A stretch of DNA of 15,835 bases from an uncultured bacterium (lineage in GTDB: Bacteria > Bdellovibrionota_C > UBA2361 > JANWWW01): positions 1-15,835 of the forward strand of contig CALHSA010000030.1 of the NCBI GenBank assembly GCA_938038205.1, read 5' to 3'. This document shows, piece after piece, positions 1 to 7,535 of this stretch. Under the pieces are notes generated by a model that was not told the DNA's origin, did no database searches, and saw only the letters and a list, made by a program, of their open reading frames with translations. Both the position numbers and the translations under genes were made by a program. Position 1 is the first letter of the stretch, and each line of letters starts with the position of its first letter.

Positions 1-442
1 ATTGGCTAATTATTTCTTAAAGAAATTTTGCCCAAAATTTTCGACGCTTCCGGCAAACATTTGTGAGAAACTTATGGAGTATGATTGGCCAGGTAATGTT
101 CGTGAGCTTCAAAACGCTTGTGAAAGAGTAGCAGTCCTTTCCCAGGGAGGAATTGGTATAAATGAAAATATGTTTTTCTCAGATGAAATTCAAAATCTTG
201 GAATCTCAGTTGATAAGCTTGAGAACTTTGCCACTGATTCTGCACCCACTGTTGAAGTCTCTGATAAAAATTCAATTATGATCAAAGTTGGTATGACCTT
301 GGAGGAAGTAGAAAGAATTTTAATTTTAGAAACCTTGAAAGTTACGAATTTTAATCAGACTAAAGCAGCAGAGATTCTTGGGATAACAAGTCGGACATTA
401 AGGAATAAATTGGCAGAATACAAGCGGCTAAATTTAATCTAA
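1..442 (+). CDS. NtrC-family sigma-54-dependent transcriptional activator, C-terminal fragment
   Basis: Partial gene whose 5' end lies off the left edge. The first complete codon is TTG at base 2, which is probably an internal Leu and not a start. The 146 visible residues begin in the last part of the AAA+ ATPase domain, with the family motif WPGNVREL at residues 29-36. A roughly 60-residue linker follows, then a Fis-type helix-turn-helix at about 105-140 (N-Q-T-K-A-A-E-I-L-G-I followed by RTLRNKL). Proteins of this family contact sigma-54 RNA polymerase and use ATP to open promoters. The sensor or receiver domain is not visible. The C-terminal pattern GMTLEEVER with LRNKLAEY resembles FlbD/FlrC-type flagellar regulators, but many NtrC paralogues share it, so the target is unknown. 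The 3' end overlaps the convergent proline dehydrogenase gene by 9 nt. The family call is firm and the specific role is not. Confidence 0.9.
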   Translation, partial: LANYFLKKFCPKFSTLPANICEKLMEYDWPGNVRELQNACERVAVLSQGGIGINENMFFSDEIQNLGISVDKLENFATDSAPTVEVSDKNSIMIKVGMTLEEVERILILETLKVTNFNQTKAAEILGITSRTLRNKLAEYKRLNLI

Positions 443-1393
443 AATTTTTTCAGAGAGCTCGTTTAAAAACCCGAAAGGGTCTGAGTTTTCTTGGGCTCTT
501 CTTAAAAGGTATAAGGTGGGATCAAAGCTCCCTAGATCAACTGGAATATAAAGTCTACATCTCATTCCCCGATTTTCGAAGTACTTATACAAGCCATTCC
601 CAAGCCCATAGAGAAACTGTAATTCAATATCACTAAAATTTATTAAACTATCTATGAATGATAACCTATGTGTTCCCACAGCGACCTCATAATCACTGCT
701 TAAACTTTTTTTTAAATTTTGGATCAAATTAAAAATATTTTCCTCTACCTCAGGGACTGTAAGATACATTTCCCCACTTCTTCGTCCTATTTCTCTATTG
801 AAATAAGCACCTTTTACAAATCTTATAAAAACTGTTCTCCTCTTATTTTTATCAATTTCCTCAAGTAGTTGATTCGCATTACGCCAGTATCCTTGAACTA
901 CCCATCCAACCAAATATCCAAGGTTTAAAAACTTGAAAAAAATATTTTTAAATTTTTGATTTGTTTCGTAATCCTCTGCATCAAAAACAACCGGAATCCC
1001 TTTTTCGTTCGCAAGTTTCAAAAGAAGATTCAATTGGCTCTCAATTTTTGTATCAAAAATCCAACAGAATGCACTGGGTTTTAGGGCAAGCTGGTATTTA
1101 AAAAAACTATTTATAGGTAAATTATTCACTAATTTAATGTTAGCTCTTAGATATTCTTCAGCCTCTATATACTTCTTTGAATATTCACCAATCACGTCAA
1201 CGATTACGTTACGAAAACCTCGAAGTCTATCTAACAGAAATTTAATCGAATCTACTGATAGAATATAATAGGCCTTAAGGAATTCTTTAATAAATCGATT
1301 TTGAAATAATTCATTTTTTAGTAATTTGTATCCAAGTTTTCTAATTGAAAGTACTTGTAACCTCTCAAAGCCGGTATAGAATTTACTAATCAT
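434..1393 (-). CDS. Proline dehydrogenase (single-domain, FAD-dependent)
   Basis: A 319-residue protein of the length expected for monofunctional proline dehydrogenase. This enzyme oxidises L-proline to delta-1-pyrroline-5-carboxylate with FAD and passes electrons to the respiratory chain at the membrane. The TIM-barrel signature motifs appear in order: ALKPSA at 103-108, FDAEDYE at 137-143, VQGYWR at 166-171, RFVKGAYF at 191-198, QFLYGL at 259-264 and YLLRRAQEN at 295-303. The paired arginines of the last motif hold the proline carboxylate. The start codon is ATG at 1391-1393, overlapping the stop of the upstream carboxylase gene as ATGA, so translation is probably coupled. It is the last gene of the operon. 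No P5C dehydrogenase is fused to it or present in the window, so that step must be encoded elsewhere. I am confident of the family. Substrate is inferred from the conserved arginines and overall motif order. Confidence 0.88.
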   Translation of the reverse strand: MISKFYTGFERLQVLSIRKLGYKLLKNELFQNRFIKEFLKAYYILSVDSIKFLLDRLRGFRNVIVDVIGEYSKKYIEAEEYLRANIKLVNNLPINSFFKYQLALKPSAFCWIFDTKIESQLNLLLKLANEKGIPVVFDAEDYETNQKFKNIFFKFLNLGYLVGWVVQGYWRNANQLLEEIDKNKRRTVFIRFVKGAYFNREIGRRSGEMYLTVPEVEENIFNLIQNLKKSLSSDYEVAVGTHRLSFIDSLINFSDIELQFLYGLGNGLYKYFENRGMRCRLYIPVDLGSFDPTLYLLRRAQENSDPFGFLNELSEKILD

Positions 1394-2946
1394 CTTATAG
1401 AAAAAAGGATTTGACCTGGTCTAACAATTTCACCTTCTTTGACATGCAAAGTTAGCTTCCCGCTCTTTTTTGCTATTATTGGATTCAGTATCTTCATGGA
1501 TTCTATAAAGAGGACCACATCGCCTTTTTCAACTTGTTCTTCAACGGCGTTTATTTTGGCAATAACTCCAAGTATTTTTGAACATTCCTCAACAGTGGTT
1601 GTGTTCTCATTTTGTTCTTCATATATTTCAAAAGTCTTTTTATCGTCGCTACTTGTTAATACGAAATTTTGAAGTATGTTTGTATTGTAAGATCCTTTTA
1701 AAAATTCATGATTTTTCAGAACCCATAGTAAGAGTTCTTTATTAGTTTTAACTCCTTCCACCGTTAAATTTTGTAGTATGCTTTCAAGTTTTTGAATACA
1801 CTCAGTTCTGCTTCCTTTTTCAATTATTTTACAGATGAGAGGATCGTAAAAAGGTGATACAAAAGAACCGCTCTGATAAGTAATCTCCAATCTTTCTGGC
1901 TTAATTTTAAAATCTAAGTTTTTAAGGTAACCAACAGACGGTGAATAATCATGAGAATTTTCTGCATAAAGCCTTAATTGAATAGAGTGTTCAACCTTTT
2001 GCTGGAAATCCTCTTTAATATTTTCATTCATGGAAATTTTTACCTGAATCTCAACTAAATCGATACCGTAAATCTCCTCGGTTATGGTGTGTTCTACCTG
2101 AAGTCTTGTATTAACCTCCGACAAGTAAAAATTATCCTCCGTGACTAAAAACTCGTAGGTGTAAATTGATGGCAACCCCACATTTTGAGCGATTTTTTTT
2201 ACTGAAAGCATTAAAGAATCTCTCATTTTCTCACTTATTGAAGGGCACGGAGTCTCTTCAATAACCTTCTGAAATTTTCGCTGGACTGAGCAATCTCTTT
2301 CTAAGAGTGTTATAACGTTTTGAGAATCTACTATGGCTTGAATTTCAATATGCTTAAAATTTTCTAAATATTTCTCTGCAAAGATTTTTCCGGTTCCGAA
2401 TGATTCCAACTCCTTCTCAGCTGATTCAATAAGACTATTTAAATCTTTCTCATTGTGAATTATCCTCATGGCTCTTCCTCCTCCTGTATCAGATCCTTTA
2501 AGGATTATTGGAAAAGATTCTTTTAGTTTTTTAGATTTTAAGTTTAATCTCTCAAGTATAGGCACCTTTAATGACTTAGCAATTTTTTTTAGATTTATTT
2601 TAGATCCGAGGAGTCTAATTGCTTCCGGAGGTGGCCCAATGAATATTAGTCCAGAATCGTAGCAAGCTTTTGCAAAAACGTAATTCTCTGATAAAAATCC
2701 ATAACCTGGGTGTATGTACTTACAACCAAACTTTTTTGCTAATGATATAAGATAATTAACATTCAAAAAGACCTCAGTTGGATTATCAGTGGGTATAAAG
2801 TGACAAAAATCAATTTTTGAGGTATAAGGTAGATCAATATCCCAATTTGTACATATTCCTACTGTGTAAAATCCGAGCTTTTTAAAGGTTCGATTCAATC
2901 TTTCAGCAATCTCTCCTCGATTACAAATTAAAACTCGCTCAGACAT
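1390..2946 (-). CDS. Methylcrotonyl-CoA carboxylase alpha subunit: biotin carboxylase plus biotin carrier, BT domain apparently absent
   Basis: This subunit carboxylates its own biotin using ATP and bicarbonate, for transfer to the acyl-CoA by the beta subunit encoded immediately upstream. Biotin carboxylase occupies residues 1 to about 430: CNRGEIAER at 8-16, IHPGYGFLSEN at 78-88, an ATP-grasp glycine loop at 150-160 (KGSDTGGGRAM), HIEIQ at 199-203, and EVNTRLQVEH at 277-286, whose Glu, Asn and Arg are catalytic. A biotinyl domain follows at about 455-518 with the attachment site ESMKI; the biotinylated lysine is K485. Usual alpha subunits are about 650-670 residues and have a BT domain of roughly 100-150 residues between these parts. 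Here only about 30 residues separate them. The glycine loop (GSDTGGG in place of the common AxxGGGG) and ESMKI (in place of EAMKM) are divergent, but the key residues remain. It starts 1 nt after the stop of the beta gene. Symbols in use are mccA or liuD; I leave the field empty because the architecture is unusual. Confidence 0.88.
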   Translation of the reverse strand: MSERVLICNRGEIAERLNRTFKKLGFYTVGICTNWDIDLPYTSKIDFCHFIPTDNPTEVFLNVNYLISLAKKFGCKYIHPGYGFLSENYVFAKACYDSGLIFIGPPPEAIRLLGSKINLKKIAKSLKVPILERLNLKSKKLKESFPIILKGSDTGGGRAMRIIHNEKDLNSLIESAEKELESFGTGKIFAEKYLENFKHIEIQAIVDSQNVITLLERDCSVQRKFQKVIEETPCPSISEKMRDSLMLSVKKIAQNVGLPSIYTYEFLVTEDNFYLSEVNTRLQVEHTITEEIYGIDLVEIQVKISMNENIKEDFQQKVEHSIQLRLYAENSHDYSPSVGYLKNLDFKIKPERLEITYQSGSFVSPFYDPLICKIIEKGSRTECIQKLESILQNLTVEGVKTNKELLLWVLKNHEFLKGSYNTNILQNFVLTSSDDKKTFEIYEEQNENTTTVEECSKILGVIAKINAVEEQVEKGDVVLFIESMKILNPIIAKKSGKLTLHVKEGEIVRPGQILFSIR

Positions 2947-2947
2947 T

Positions 2948-4501
2948 TTAAAATCTATATGATGGCGTAAAACTTTTAAATTTGTAAAACTGAATTAATT
3001 CAAGACAGTTAGTTAATATCTTTCGAGTATCTTCGACGAAGATTATTCCATCATCCCATAATCTAGCGGTTGCGTACAAAGACGAGGTTTTTATTTCGTA
3101 TTCTCTTTCGATTCGATTTTGAAGCTCCTCCGGATTCTGATTTTTCGAGCTCACAATCGATAAAACTTTACCGGCTTGCTTTCCTCCCATCACACCAATT
3201 CTTGAATTGGGCCAAGCAAACAAAAATAAAGGATCAAATGCTCTACCACACATCCCATAATTTCCAGCACCATACGATGCGCCAATTATCACCGTAATCT
3301 TTGGAACGATGGAGTTTGATACTGCAGACACCATTTTAGCCCCATCCTTAGCTATTCCTCCACTTTCGTACTCTGGCCCTACCATAAATCCCACAATATT
3401 CTGAAAGAAAATTAGAGGTATAAATTGTTTGTTGCAGTATTGAATAAAATGAGTGGCTTTTAAAGCTGACTCTGAGAACAGTATTCCGTTATTGGCAAGA
3501 ATACCTACTTTAATACCGTTAATAGAAGCGATACCACATATTAAAGTATCGCCATACCTGGGTTTAAATTCATCCAAATATGAGTCATCAATAATTCTTC
3601 CAAGAATTTCATAAGTGTAAAAAGATTGCTCATCAAGAAAAAACGGAATTTCATGAGGGTCAAATTTTGGTGCTTTAGGGTTTTCTTTCTTAGTATCAAA
3701 GTAAGATTTTTGATTAACACTATTTTTTATCCAAGCTCGCAATGCTTGAATTCCTTCAATCTCTGAATTAACCTCTAAATCAGCTACCCCACTTTTTTCT
3801 GTGTGAATTTTTGAACCTCCAAGCGATTCAGAGTCGATATCTAACCCTGTTGCTGCCTTTACAAGAGGAGGTCCTCCTAAGAAAATATGTGATGTCCCCT
3901 TTACCATAATTGAGTAATCAGCAAGCGCAGGGATGTATGCTCCTCCAGCTGTTGCACTTCCTAAAGTTAAAGCAAGCTGAGGGATTCCTTTAGCAGACAT
4001 ACGTGATTCATTAAAAAATATTCTCCCAAAATGATATTTATCCGGGAAAACTTCATCTTGAAGTGGTAAAAAAGCTCCCCCGGAATCCACAAGATAAAGG
4101 CATGGTAATGATAAATTTTCTGCTATCTCTTGCAAACGAAGGTGTTTTTTTACTGTGAGCGGGTAATAACATCCCCCTTTGACTGATGGGTCATTTGCGA
4201 ATACTGCACAATATTTGTTGTGTATTCTTCCAATTACGCAACGAATGTTAGCTCCCGGTTTGGTCTCGTAAATCTGATATCCAGCTAATTCCCCAATTTC
4301 AATTAAGACTTCATCTAAAAGAGCAGCCAGCCTTTCCTCTACTCCTAATTTACCTTGAAGTTTTAACTTCTCTAATGAATCTGGTGACGTTAATTTTGCT
4401 TCTGCTTTTAGTTCGGCTATTACTTTACATCTGTCTAAGTATTTCTTTCTATTTTCTCTCAAATGATTATCTATTTGTACTATTCCTCCTATAACAGGCA
4501 T
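2948..4501 (-). CDS. mccB: Methylcrotonyl-CoA carboxylase beta subunit (carboxyltransferase)
   Basis: A 517-residue carboxyltransferase that moves the carboxyl group from biotin to 3-methylcrotonyl-CoA in leucine degradation. Motifs typical of the MCC branch and not the propionyl-CoA branch are: GSATAGGAYIPA at 181-192, GGPPLVKAATG at 209-219, GFMVG-x-EYESGGIAKDGAKM at 371-390, and GAGNYGMCGRAFDP at 411-424 followed by PNSRIGVMGG at 431-440. Propionyl-CoA carboxylase has a quite different sequence (DVPGF...) in this place. Geranyl-CoA carboxylase is the closest alternative. The ATG at 4501 fits the family, placing the conserved ENR...ERL region at the expected distance from the N-terminus. 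No Shine-Dalgarno precedes it, although an AGGAGG lies just inside the reading frame with no start codon at a useful distance. It is first in a three-gene operon and is transcribed divergently from the EVE-domain gene 26 nt away. Other leucine pathway genes are not in view. Confidence 0.93.
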   Translation of the reverse strand: MPVIGGIVQIDNHLRENRKKYLDRCKVIAELKAEAKLTSPDSLEKLKLQGKLGVEERLAALLDEVLIEIGELAGYQIYETKPGANIRCVIGRIHNKYCAVFANDPSVKGGCYYPLTVKKHLRLQEIAENLSLPCLYLVDSGGAFLPLQDEVFPDKYHFGRIFFNESRMSAKGIPQLALTLGSATAGGAYIPALADYSIMVKGTSHIFLGGPPLVKAATGLDIDSESLGGSKIHTEKSGVADLEVNSEIEGIQALRAWIKNSVNQKSYFDTKKENPKAPKFDPHEIPFFLDEQSFYTYEILGRIIDDSYLDEFKPRYGDTLICGIASINGIKVGILANNGILFSESALKATHFIQYCNKQFIPLIFFQNIVGFMVGPEYESGGIAKDGAKMVSAVSNSIVPKITVIIGASYGAGNYGMCGRAFDPLFLFAWPNSRIGVMGGKQAGKVLSIVSSKNQNPEELQNRIEREYEIKTSSLYATARLWDDGIIFVEDTRKILTNCLELIQFYKFKSFTPSYRF

Positions 4502-4527
4502 TTTTTGTAAAATCTTTAATTATTCTA
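4502..4527. promoter_or_regulatory. 26-nt divergent spacer that should bear on both promoters
   Basis: Only 26 bases separate the start codons of the carboxylase operon (-) and the EVE-domain gene (+). The sequence is almost entirely A and T, with candidate -10-like TAATTAT on the plus strand, but no convincing -35/-10 pair on either strand. The promoters must therefore overlap the opposing 5' coding regions, or the transcripts have very short or no leaders. This is inference from geometry. Confidence 0.3.
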
Positions 4528-4977
4528 GTGAATTCGTGGCTCATAAAAACAGATGAACAAGAGTACTCTATTGATGATTTAGAGAAAGACAGAACTACTA
4601 TATGGGATGGTGTCAGAAATCACCAGGCCAAAAATTTCATAAAACAAATCAGAAAAGGCGATCTTGTTTTCTTCTATCACTCTAAATCTAGAAATCCTGG
4701 GATTTATGGGGTTTGTAAGGTAGTCTCTGATCCATTCCCAGATCCAACTCAGTTTGATCCTAAAAGTAAATATTTTGATAAAGGTTCAAGCTTACGTAAT
4801 CCACGCTGGTTTACGATTAAAATCAGATTTGTTCGAAGAATTTATGTTCCAGTTAAAGTACTCAAAGAAAAAATTCTCAGGGATAACAAATATTTTATGA
4901 CTCAAAAGAGATTAACAGTTTTTCCTCTAAGTGAAATAGAGACTAAAATGTTATTGGACAATGAGACCCATCATTAA
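4528..4977 (+). CDS. EVE-domain protein (thymocyte nuclear protein 1-like)
   Basis: A 149-residue protein made of a single EVE domain, a PUA-like fold thought to bind modified bases in DNA or RNA. The family pattern is complete: N-terminal SWLIKTDEQEYSIDDL at residues 3-18, WDGVRNHQAKNF at 26-37, GDLVFFYHS at 45-53, GIYGVCKVV at 58-66, a DPT...P region followed by NPRWF, and a C-terminal KRLTVFPLSE block. It starts with GTG at 4528, chosen because the family begins M-x-x-WL directly at this point. It ends inside the next gene, map, overlapping by 17 nt, so the two are probably co-expressed. Its cellular substrate is not known from sequence. Standalone EVE proteins of this size are common in Proteobacteria, so the protein itself is ordinary and the pairing with map is the noteworthy part. 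Confidence 0.92.
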   Translation: MNSWLIKTDEQEYSIDDLEKDRTTIWDGVRNHQAKNFIKQIRKGDLVFFYHSKSRNPGIYGVCKVVSDPFPDPTQFDPKSKYFDKGSSLRNPRWFTIKIRFVRRIYVPVKVLKEKILRDNKYFMTQKRLTVFPLSEIETKMLLDNETHH

Positions 4978-5728
4978 AACACGAGAGCAAATAGAGGGGA
5001 TTCGGAAAGCTGCTAGGTTAGCCTCAATAGTGCTGGATGAGGTCTCTTTTTTAGTTAAGCCTGGAGTATCTACTGAAGAAATCAATAATTTTATTCACGA
5101 ATTTATTGTTAAAAACGGAGCAATTCCAGCACCATTAAATTACAAAGGTTATCCAAAGGCATGTTGCATATCTGTTAATGATGTTATTTGTCATGGTATA
5201 CCATCACCTGATGTAATTTTAAAAAAAGGAGATATTCTTAATATCGATGTAACTGTTATCTTAGACGGTTTCTTTGGAGATACAAGTCGGATGTTTTATG
5301 TTGGTTGTTTAGAGGATGTCTCTTTGGAGGCTCGAAAATTAGTTGAATCAACTGAAATGGCTATGTTTGAAGGTATTAAGGCTGTTAGGGAGGGAGCCTA
5401 CCTTAATGACATAGGTGTTGCTATTGAATCTTACATCTTATCAACAAAGACTGGATTTCAAATTGTTCGAGAATTTACAGGTCATGGAGTCGGAATTAAG
5501 TTTCACGAGCCTCCACAGGTCCATCATTTTAATACTGGGAAAAGTGGTATTAAGTTAGAGGCCGGAATGACTATCACGATTGAGCCTATGATAAATGTAG
5601 GAAGTTGGAAAAGTAGATTAGATCCTGATGGTTGGACTGCGAGAACTGTGGATGGATCGCTCTCTGCCCAGTGGGAACACACTGTTTTGGTTACGGGTTT
5701 CGGATATGAGATACTATCGATATCATAG
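4961..5728 (+). CDS. map: Methionine aminopeptidase, type I
   Basis: Removes the initiator methionine from nascent proteins in the cytoplasm. The 255-residue length fits type Ia enzymes (E. coli has 264). All metal ligands can be placed: D96 in NIDVTV, D107 in GDTSR, H175 in TGHGVG, E208 in TIEPM and E239 in QWEHTV. The substrate-binding histidines H78 (ICHGIP) and H182 (FHEPP) are also present. There is no N-terminal zinc-finger extension. The ATG at 4961 lies inside the EVE gene, in a different frame with a 17-nt overlap. It gives an N-terminus of MRPIIKTREQIEGIRKA, the normal start for this family. Translation is probably coupled to the EVE gene. Unlike the common arrangement, it is not next to secY, infA or other ribosomal-protein operon genes. 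Assignment is firm. Confidence 0.97.
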   Translation: MRPIIKTREQIEGIRKAARLASIVLDEVSFLVKPGVSTEEINNFIHEFIVKNGAIPAPLNYKGYPKACCISVNDVICHGIPSPDVILKKGDILNIDVTVILDGFFGDTSRMFYVGCLEDVSLEARKLVESTEMAMFEGIKAVREGAYLNDIGVAIESYILSTKTGFQIVREFTGHGVGIKFHEPPQVHHFNTGKSGIKLEAGMTITIEPMINVGSWKSRLDPDGWTARTVDGSLSAQWEHTVLVTGFGYEILSIS

Positions 5729-5738
5729 TTTTTTTTTT
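5713..5738 (+). terminator. Weak candidate terminator at the map stop codon
   Basis: A 5-bp stem (ACTAT at 5713-5717 with ATAGT at 5725-5729, 7-nt loop) includes the map stop codon and runs straight into ten consecutive T residues. The stem is short and AT-rich, so this may only attenuate transcription or be chance. The next gene starts 32 nt after the map stop in the same direction. Confidence 0.22.
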
Positions 5739-5760
5739 CCATTTTGGATAAAATTTAGTC

Positions 5761-6171
5761 GTGCGATTATCCGTCCTAGCTTTTGTTTTAATTTTGTTTG
5801 GATGTCAGCCACGAGGAGAGTTTACTCCTCTCGATAAAGTTTACGAACTTGCGGTTGCCAGATTTGAGCGAGCACTTCAAAATTCGAATACCTCATTTGA
5901 TCAGAAGCTAAAAGATATATATGAAATTTTAGGCCTTGTGATATCTGATGGTTTAAATGAAGATCTAAGAATCCTAGGTTTAAAACTGGCTGACCTTATA
6001 CCATACACTAATCCAACTGTGAGGCCAAGTTTATATGAACAGATTGATACATGTCTAAAACTAGCTGAGATTCAAGAAATATCCAAGGAAAAAGCTCTTT
6101 TATTGGCCTCTAGAATCTTGAATGTTTTAAGCTCGGAGCTGGAGACAACCGCCTTTCGGTATTCTCATTAG
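5761..6171 (+). CDS. Small predicted lipoprotein of unknown function
   Basis: I do not recognise the family. The 136-residue product begins with GTG at 5761 and has a short signal peptide: a positive Arg at position 2, a hydrophobic stretch, and a lipobox ending LFGC with the lipidated cysteine at residue 15. The mature part of about 120 residues looks wholly alpha-helical, with amphipathic runs such as DKVYELAVARFERAL near 25-39 and a leucine-rich middle. It has no further cysteine except one near residue 98. Residues +2/+3 after the cysteine are Gln and Pro. Since Asp is absent at +2, outer-membrane sorting is the default guess in a Lol-type Gram-negative. The GTG start is preferred because it places the lipobox at the usual distance. 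It sits between map and mgtE, 32 nt and 29 nt from each. Membership of one transcript is likely, but no functional link is visible. Confidence 0.72.
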   Translation: MRLSVLAFVLILFGCQPRGEFTPLDKVYELAVARFERALQNSNTSFDQKLKDIYEILGLVISDGLNEDLRILGLKLADLIPYTNPTVRPSLYEQIDTCLKLAEIQEISKEKALLLASRILNVLSSELETTAFRYSH

Positions 6172-6200
6172 GAATTTAAGAACAGAATTTTTAGCTTATC

Positions 6201-7535
6201 ATGGATCTTGATACTATTCGCGAATACGTTGCGGAAGGAAAAATAAGCGAAATAATAGAGCCCATAAATCTTCTAGAGCCTGACCAAATAGTTGATCTTC
6301 TAAATGTAGCAAATTCAGAGGATAGGAAGACCTTATTTCGGCTCTTAAAACCTGAACTAGGAATTGAAGTTTTAAAAATGTCAGATACTGCATTAGCAGC
6401 GGCAATCTTAGAAAGCTTATCCGAAGCAGAGATTCAATATTACATATCTCACTTGGATCCTTTTGATGCTGTAAAAATTTTCGAGCTTTTCCCTGAGGAG
6501 TTATTTGAAAGAATTCTTTTAAACTTAGATTCTGATCTTAAAACAGAGATTTTATTACTACTTGGCTACCCAGAGAATTCCGTAGGTAGATATTTAGACC
6601 TTAGTTTTATTGCTTTACCTGCCTCAAGTACAGTAAAGGATGCATTGGAGAAGATTCGTCAGAGTGATTTAGTAGAGGATGTTGATTGGATTTTTGTTCT
6701 AACTGATGACGGTAAATTTTTTGGCTCAGTTCCACTGAGATCTCTTGTTAAAGCGAATCCTGCTCAGAGATTAGATTCACTCAATGTAGATACGACGCAA
6801 TTGCAGGTTACCTCTCGAATAAATGAAGCGATAGATATCTTCTCAAACACGTCACGATCTATTTTACCTGTAGTGGATTTAAATAACAGGTTAATTGGAG
6901 TTGTAAAAGCTGCTAATTTGCTTGACGTTGCTGCTGACATACAAGCGGAAAAACTAACGGCATTTGGAGGAACTATTGAAGGTGAAGTAGATTACAGAAC
7001 TGGCACCATTTTTGAGATCTTTAAAGCTAGATTTGTTTGGCTACTTGTTCTTGTCATTTTCGGAGCTTTCGTATCGGGGTATGTAATTATTGAGCAAGAC
7101 CTTTTCACAAAAGTTACTGTTTTGGCAGCTTTCTTACCTCCAATTATAGATATGGGTGGTAATGCTGGTTCTCAGTCTGCATCTTACGTAATTAGAGCTT
7201 TGGCTGTTGGTCAGATCCAGCCTAGCTTCTTCACAATTATTTCATTGTTAAAAAAGGATTTTATCGTAGCCTTACTATTAGGTTTGGCTCTTGCGGGCAC
7301 AGAACTTTTGCTATCCTATCTCTCAAAGGATGTTGATTTTTCGGTTCTACTTTCTGTTGCTTTATCAATGGTTACCGTCGTTATAGTTGGGAGTGCAGTT
7401 GGATTTCTACTACCTTTTTTGGCGGTAAAATTCAAACAAGATCCAGCGACCCTTAGTGCCCCTGTTATAACCTCACTTATGGATTTAATTGGAGCCTTTA
7501 TATATGTTGCTTATGCAAAGTTAATTGTATTGTAA
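6201..7535 (+). CDS. mgtE: Magnesium transporter MgtE
   Basis: An inner-membrane Mg2+ channel/transporter of 444 residues, full length for the family. The order is an N-terminal superhelical domain (about 1-125), paired CBS domains (about 131-250), a connecting plug helix (about 255-275, FGGTIEGEVDYRTGTI) and about five membrane segments (278-297, 303-322, 353-374, 380-405 and 418-443). The pore signature MGGNAGSQSA is at 318-327, close to the usual MGGNAGxQSA. The conserved pore aspartate appears as D428 in SLMDLIGAF. In the studied family the N and CBS domains sense cytosolic Mg2+ and close the gate; this protein keeps both, so it probably self-regulates. No Mg2+ riboswitch is visible in the 29 nt upstream, which agrees with control at protein level. 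The ATG at 6201 is the only sensible start and lacks a Shine-Dalgarno sequence. Confidence 0.95.
   Translation: MDLDTIREYVAEGKISEIIEPINLLEPDQIVDLLNVANSEDRKTLFRLLKPELGIEVLKMSDTALAAAILESLSEAEIQYYISHLDPFDAVKIFELFPEELFERILLNLDSDLKTEILLLLGYPENSVGRYLDLSFIALPASSTVKDALEKIRQSDLVEDVDWIFVLTDDGKFFGSVPLRSLVKANPAQRLDSLNVDTTQLQVTSRINEAIDIFSNTSRSILPVVDLNNRLIGVVKAANLLDVAADIQAEKLTAFGGTIEGEVDYRTGTIFEIFKARFVWLLVLVIFGAFVSGYVIIEQDLFTKVTVLAAFLPPIIDMGGNAGSQSASYVIRALAVGQIQPSFFTIISLLKKDFIVALLLGLALAGTELLLSYLSKDVDFSVLLSVALSMVTVVIVGSAVGFLLPFLAVKFKQDPATLSAPVITSLMDLIGAFIYVAYAKLIVL

Noticed and set aside
2948-4501. Propionyl- or acetyl-CoA carboxylase beta subunit
   Set aside because: The GFMVG...GGIAKDGAKM and GAGNYGMCGRA blocks are those of the methylcrotonyl/geranyl branch; the propionyl branch differs at these sites.
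6172-6200. Possible Mg2+-sensing riboswitch before mgtE
   Set aside because: Only 29 nt are available and no conserved M-box or ykkC-like elements are present.
7002-7018. TGGCAC-N5-TTGAG resembling a sigma-54 promoter
   Set aside because: The essential GC of the -12 element is missing, and it lies deep inside mgtE coding sequence with no gene start downstream at a sensible distance.
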